NCBI GenBank assembly: GCA_017649485.1
Contig: JAGCGS010000068.1
Location: forward strand, 1-64,000
Direction: 5' to 3'
From: Bacteroidaceae bacterium
GTDB lineage: Bacteria > Bacteroidota > Bacteroidia > Bacteroidales > Bacteroidaceae
DNA length: 64,000 nt
This document shows positions 60,971 through 64,000 of this stretch, one piece after another. The notes beneath the pieces were generated by a model. The model was not told the DNA's origin, searched no databases, and saw only the letters and a program-made list of their open reading frames with translations. A program made the translations under genes and the position numbers. How positions within the stretch are numbered: position 1 is the stretch's first letter; every line of letters starts with the position of its first letter.

Positions 60971-62095
60971 ATGGTTAATGGTCAATGGTCATTTGAGCGA
61001 AGTACCAGAGTTATGGTGGTAGGATGCGGAGCCTTAGGAAACGAGGTGTTGAAGAACTTAACGCTGATGGGAGTACAACATATCGTGGCTGTGGATTTTG
61101 ACCATGTGGAGATTGGCAACCTGACACGTTCAGTACTGTTCAGAAAAGGTGATGCGTTGGCTGGACGATATAAGACTGATGTTATTGCGGAAAGGCTTAG
61201 GGAACTGAATCCGCAAATAGATATAAAGCCCATTATAGGTAATATTGCATACGATGTGGGCTTGGGATTGGTGAGGCAGATGGATGTCGTTATTGGTTGT
61301 GTAGATAGCCAATGGGCACGTTTCTGTATCAACCGCCTTTGCATGAGGGCAGGAGTACCTTGGGTAGATGGTGGTATAAGTGAGTTGGAAGGTACTGCCA
61401 GGGTGTTTGTACCTGGAGTGAACTGTTATGCATGCAATATGGGGTCTGAAGGTTTGAAAGATTTAAAGCGGAGGATGCCTTGCTCGGGCATAATTCGAAG
61501 ACATGAGGAAGCTGGTTCTGTGCCAACTACTTCCCTGATTGCCTCTATAATTGGAGCTGTGCAGGTGCAGGAAGCTTTGAAATTGGTACAGGCTGAAGCG
61601 TTGGCTGATGGTAGTATAGAATCACTATGTGGCAAGATGTTTTATTATGAAGGAGAACATCTGACGAATAGATTAGTAGAATTTAAGGCATGGGATGAAG
61701 ACTGTGCTGAGCATGAACGTTGGGAACCAGTTGTGCAAACAGGGGTACATCTATCCATGACAGTGTCTGAGGCGTTGTCAATTTTACGTAACGAACTGGC
61801 TGCTCAAGAAGTAGAGATAAGCTTACGTAATGATTGTTTTGTGGATTTTGTGATGGAACGTGCTACCGATAGTCAATGGGAAGTGATGTTGCCTGGTAGA
61901 GCTGTTGAAGATTTTGTGATGCAGCATGAAAGATTAGGAGGAATCCCACTAAGTGGACTGTATCAACATGAGCTCAGACGCATTGGCAATAGATTCCCTT
62001 ATCAGGATCTGACGCTAAAGGCTTTAGGCTTACCTGGACAAGATGTTCTCTGCGTGATGGCTGATGGTACAGAACGATTTGTAGAAATGAAATGA
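60971..62095 (+). CDS. E1-like ubiquitin-activating enzyme homologue (UBA3/MoeB/ThiF superfamily) in the T6SS operon
   Basis: 374 residues, cytosolic. Adenylation domain: VVGCGALGNEVLKNL (nucleotide loop, 16-30), DFDHVEIGNLTRSVLF, and DVVIGCVDSQWARFCIN. DGGISELEGTARVFVPG and CYAC (Cys152/Cys155) follow as in eukaryotic E1s, with a second likely Zn pair CAEH (Cys245/His248). Cys171 in MPCSGII is at the catalytic-cysteine place. Residues about 258-374, ending TLKALGLPGQDVLCVMADG, resemble the ubiquitin-fold domain of UBA3-type E1s, which recruits E2; MoeB and ThiF lack it. No E2, JAB protease or Gly-Gly-ending partner is seen in the window. ATG 60971 preferred to TTG 60965. The stop overlaps the next start (ATGA). 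Confidence 0.85.
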   Translation: MVNGQWSFERSTRVMVVGCGALGNEVLKNLTLMGVQHIVAVDFDHVEIGNLTRSVLFRKGDALAGRYKTDVIAERLRELNPQIDIKPIIGNIAYDVGLGLVRQMDVVIGCVDSQWARFCINRLCMRAGVPWVDGGISELEGTARVFVPGVNCYACNMGSEGLKDLKRRMPCSGIIRRHEEAGSVPTTSLIASIIGAVQVQEALKLVQAEALADGSIESLCGKMFYYEGEHLTNRLVEFKAWDEDCAEHERWEPVVQTGVHLSMTVSEALSILRNELAAQEVEISLRNDCFVDFVMERATDSQWEVMLPGRAVEDFVMQHERLGGIPLSGLYQHELRRIGNRFPYQDLTLKALGLPGQDVLCVMADGTERFVEMK

Positions 62096-62880
62096 ATATT
62101 GATAATAACATATCGCATATCAGGGCAGAGGTACTGTTAAATCGCCTTTTTCCAGAGTTTGAACAACAATGGAGGGTGCGTAACTTGGGCTCTTTCTATC
62201 GCAACTATACCCAAGATATTTTGTTTCTGGATGAAGAAACAAAAGAATTGGAAATGAGTCGTAACGGCTTATTAAACCTGCTGCCAGAAGGACTTTATAA
62301 TAGTCAGGAAGAACTGAAGGGTGAGGATATGCGCGAGAAATTCAAGGAGTTGGAAGAACGCATCAAACTCCTTAGAGAGGCGTTTATGCCGATAGATACC
62401 TATTGGTTTAAACAAAGCCTTTTGGTTGAACGACAGGTGTGTGAGTTGTTGGAAGATAAGTTGGACTATGTGTTGCGCACCTATTTTGATTTTGATATGA
62501 GCCAAGAGAAAGACCCGTTGGTAAAAGAAGTGGCTGTTATGTTGCCATTCATAAGTTGCAAACGAGGTGACTTTGGTTTCGTGCGACAGTTGTTAGAGAC
62601 CTTACTGCATTGTCAGGTGATTATGGATACGTGTAGATATAGTCATACCGACAATACTGTCAGGTGGCTGCCAATGGTGCGATATGATTTGGTGCTGCCT
62701 GGGCTATCAGCTGAGGAGTATAAGAAGAAGAATGAGGCATTGGAATCGTTGAGGGAGTTTATTATTGAGTGGTTCATTCCCATGGAAGTGGAGTGTGTTA
62801 TATTGGTGAAGGAGTTTGGAGTTCCCCAGCAAACCGACTCACGATTGGTGTTGGACTATAATACAGAGACAAAATATTAG
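62092..62880 (+). CDS. Candidate T6SS baseplate wedge protein (TssF/TssG-like position)
   Basis: 262 residues, no signal peptide. N-terminus: EVLLNRLFPEFEQQWRVRNL, then SRNGLLNLLPEGLYNSQEEL, then a helical segment (REKFKELEERIKLLREAF); the second half is VRQLLETLLHCQVIMDT and a mixed end. The pattern of a short beta start, a LLPEGL segment and a following helical arm recalls phage/T6SS wedge proteins, and it lies directly before tssK, where TssF/TssG belong. Identity is not proven from sequence. Translationally coupled to the E1-like gene by ATGA overlap. Confidence 0.5.
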   Translation: MNIDNNISHIRAEVLLNRLFPEFEQQWRVRNLGSFYRNYTQDILFLDEETKELEMSRNGLLNLLPEGLYNSQEELKGEDMREKFKELEERIKLLREAFMPIDTYWFKQSLLVERQVCELLEDKLDYVLRTYFDFDMSQEKDPLVKEVAVMLPFISCKRGDFGFVRQLLETLLHCQVIMDTCRYSHTDNTVRWLPMVRYDLVLPGLSAEEYKKKNEALESLREFIIEWFIPMEVECVILVKEFGVPQQTDSRLVLDYNTETKY

Positions 62881-62916
62881 TTAATAGTTACTAGCTACGG
62901 GTTAGGAAGAGATAAT

Positions 62917-64000
62917 ATGGATATAAATTCAAGAATTAATTGGAAGCCGGGAATGGAGATTACCGCTAAAACTATGCGAGGCATGGCCATTGCAGATGAC
63001 ATGAGGCATCGTATAGCTTTGCGGGCGGCCATTGGTGCAGTACGCATGGGCAGGCTGCCTGATATGCCATTCAATTGCAATGGCGTATTTGTTAAGAACC
63101 ATTTTGAGGCCGACCATTTTAGGTGCATGGCCTTGCTTCCCTCTGGCAGGATAGTAGATGCTGAAGAAGACATCAACGTAGATATTCCGATGCTGTTTGG
63201 TGACCGCTATTACTTGACAGTGGGTATAGTTGATGAGCAACGTGAGTATGAGAGCGAGGGAATTCCCTATGTGACATCTCGCTATAGATACGGTATCCAT
63301 TCTCAAGAAGAGATAGAGCAAGGTGACTTACTGCCTCTGGTGCGCTTCAAGGCTAAAGATGGGTTGCTTAGCATGGAAACCGACTTTATGCCACCGTGTT
63401 TAGTGTTGGACTCAGATGATCGTTTTAGGATTTATGCCGATAAATATACAGCTCACATCGACAGGTTGGCACATCATCCTAACCTTGAAGAAGGAGAAGG
63501 AAAGCGTACCTTGCTACATTATCTGTTCCTTTTGAAAGGCTATGATATGCGTGGCAGTGTGCAAGGTTTTGTAACCTTGATGCATGAGATTGCACAAGCT
63601 ATCGCCTACTATATTTTGTCGAAACATCAAGAGAATCCGGTAGATGTTCCACAAGTCTCTTATGTCGATATCCAACTGTGGTTGCAATGGCTTGATGATT
63701 ATTTCTCGGGAACAGCCACTTTGCTTGATGGAGTAGTGTTGGTTGATAACACCATCGATTATGAGGCATTGCTGGCACAGGCAAAAGCTGAGCTTTATAG
63801 CCGCTTGCATCCTGAATTGATAGAGAAGCTAATAGCTGATATGAGGGAGGAACTGAAGGCAGAAGTGAAGCGTAAGTCAGATGAGATAACCATTTTCATC
63901 AACGAAACACTCAGAAATGAATTGGAGAAGCATTTGACAGATCTTTTGCAGGATAAAGCTCAACAGATGAATAACGAACTGAATGAACATGTTATACAGA
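62917..64000 (+). CDS. tssK: T6SS baseplate protein TssK (partial, cut by window edge)
   Basis: The first 361 codons are present; no stop before the edge. The start MDINSRINWKPGMEITAKTM shows the TssK pattern I-W-x-x-GM at the N-terminus. Further marks are GDRYYLTVGIVDEQREYES (shoulder domain) and LSMETDFMPPCLVL (the xFIPP-like motif of TssK). TssK links the baseplate to the membrane-side complex. RBS-like AGGAAGAG lies 8 bp upstream of the ATG. A helical Glu/Lys-rich segment is near the cut. Other subtype iii genes (TssE, TssF, TssN-TssR) are probably beyond the edge. Confidence 0.85.
   Translation, partial: MDINSRINWKPGMEITAKTMRGMAIADDMRHRIALRAAIGAVRMGRLPDMPFNCNGVFVKNHFEADHFRCMALLPSGRIVDAEEDINVDIPMLFGDRYYLTVGIVDEQREYESEGIPYVTSRYRYGIHSQEEIEQGDLLPLVRFKAKDGLLSMETDFMPPCLVLDSDDRFRIYADKYTAHIDRLAHHPNLEEGEGKRTLLHYLFLLKGYDMRGSVQGFVTLMHEIAQAIAYYILSKHQENPVDVPQVSYVDIQLWLQWLDDYFSGTATLLDGVVLVDNTIDYEALLAQAKAELYSRLHPELIEKLIADMREELKAEVKRKSDEITIFINETLRNELEKHLTDLLQDKAQQMNNELNEHVIQ

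Noticed and set aside
60971-62095. Ordinary MoeB/ThiF for molybdopterin or thiamine synthesis
   Set aside because: No moa or thi genes nearby, it is embedded and coupled in the T6SS operon, and the extra C-terminal domain does not fit MoeB/ThiF.
52358-64000. Extracellular contractile injection system rather than T6SS
   Set aside because: ClpV, TssBC, Hcp and TssK-type proteins are all present, which define a T6SS; eCIS lack ClpV recycling with TssK.

Overview
The window looks like a chromosomal piece of a gut-type Bacteroidota, most likely Prevotellaceae (Prevotella/Segatella-like). The reasons are the many TTTG-N(19-21)-TAnnTTTG promoters peculiar to this phylum, a DUF4492-cydA-cydB operon, a single-chain pyruvate:ferredoxin oxidoreductase, a BspA-type leucine-rich repeat lipoprotein, CcsA/ResB cytochrome c biogenesis and a Bacteroidota-type (subtype iii) type VI secretion system. 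Species assignment is inference; no rRNA gene lies inside the window.

Layout. 1-559: no convincing gene, but two tandem leftward promoters that probably serve a stable-RNA or other strong operon left of the window. 560-4903: a GltS-like glutamate symporter converging on the cytochrome bd oxidase operon. 5074-11615: a tripartite efflux operon (TolC-like, adaptor, ABC ATPase, MacB-like permease) ending in a LytS-type kinase and LytTR regulator. 11701-25449: lipid and central metabolism and envelope genes (acyl-CoA synthetase, an odd lipoprotein family II pyrophosphatase, UDP-glucose dehydrogenase, OmpA-like protein, CstA, GHL10 hydrolase, ATP-grasp-like protein, NifJ). 25637-26446: a small DUF4160/DUF2442 cassette flanked by look-alike terminators and a short inverted-repeat element. 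26503-34333: RNA modification and housekeeping genes (RNase D-like, RlmI, RsmE, nucleoside permease, bifunctional nuclease), a candidate small RNA, cytochrome c biogenesis genes and a thioredoxin-like protein. 34334-38772: a BspA lipoprotein gene with a structured leader, flanked on both sides by short degenerate tandem-repeat arrays. 38773-46624: GH3 glycosidase, a second LytS/LytTR pair with its probable target (a Cthe_2159-like beta-helix lipoprotein), an SDR and a nitroreductase lipoprotein. 46808-64000: a T6SS operon, cut by the right edge inside tssK.

How the parts work together. The T6SS operon encodes the sheath-recycling ATPase (ClpV/TssH), sheath (TssB, TssC), three Hcp proteins, a very large VgrG with an Hcp-like N-terminal domain, a separate beta-helical spike-extension protein, a DUF4280 PAAR-like tip, a PEGA-repeat exported protein, a RRF-like helical protein, a ubiquitin-activating-enzyme (E1)-like protein, a candidate baseplate wedge protein and TssK. 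The E1-like protein is the most striking item: it follows the eukaryotic UBA3 type E1 layout, including what looks like a C-terminal ubiquitin-fold domain.

The two LytTR two-component systems each sit beside a promoter with a perfect direct repeat of 21-bp period. In both cases exactly 28 bp separate the repeat from an identical TACCTTTGC -7 element, which strongly suggests the operators of the two regulators.
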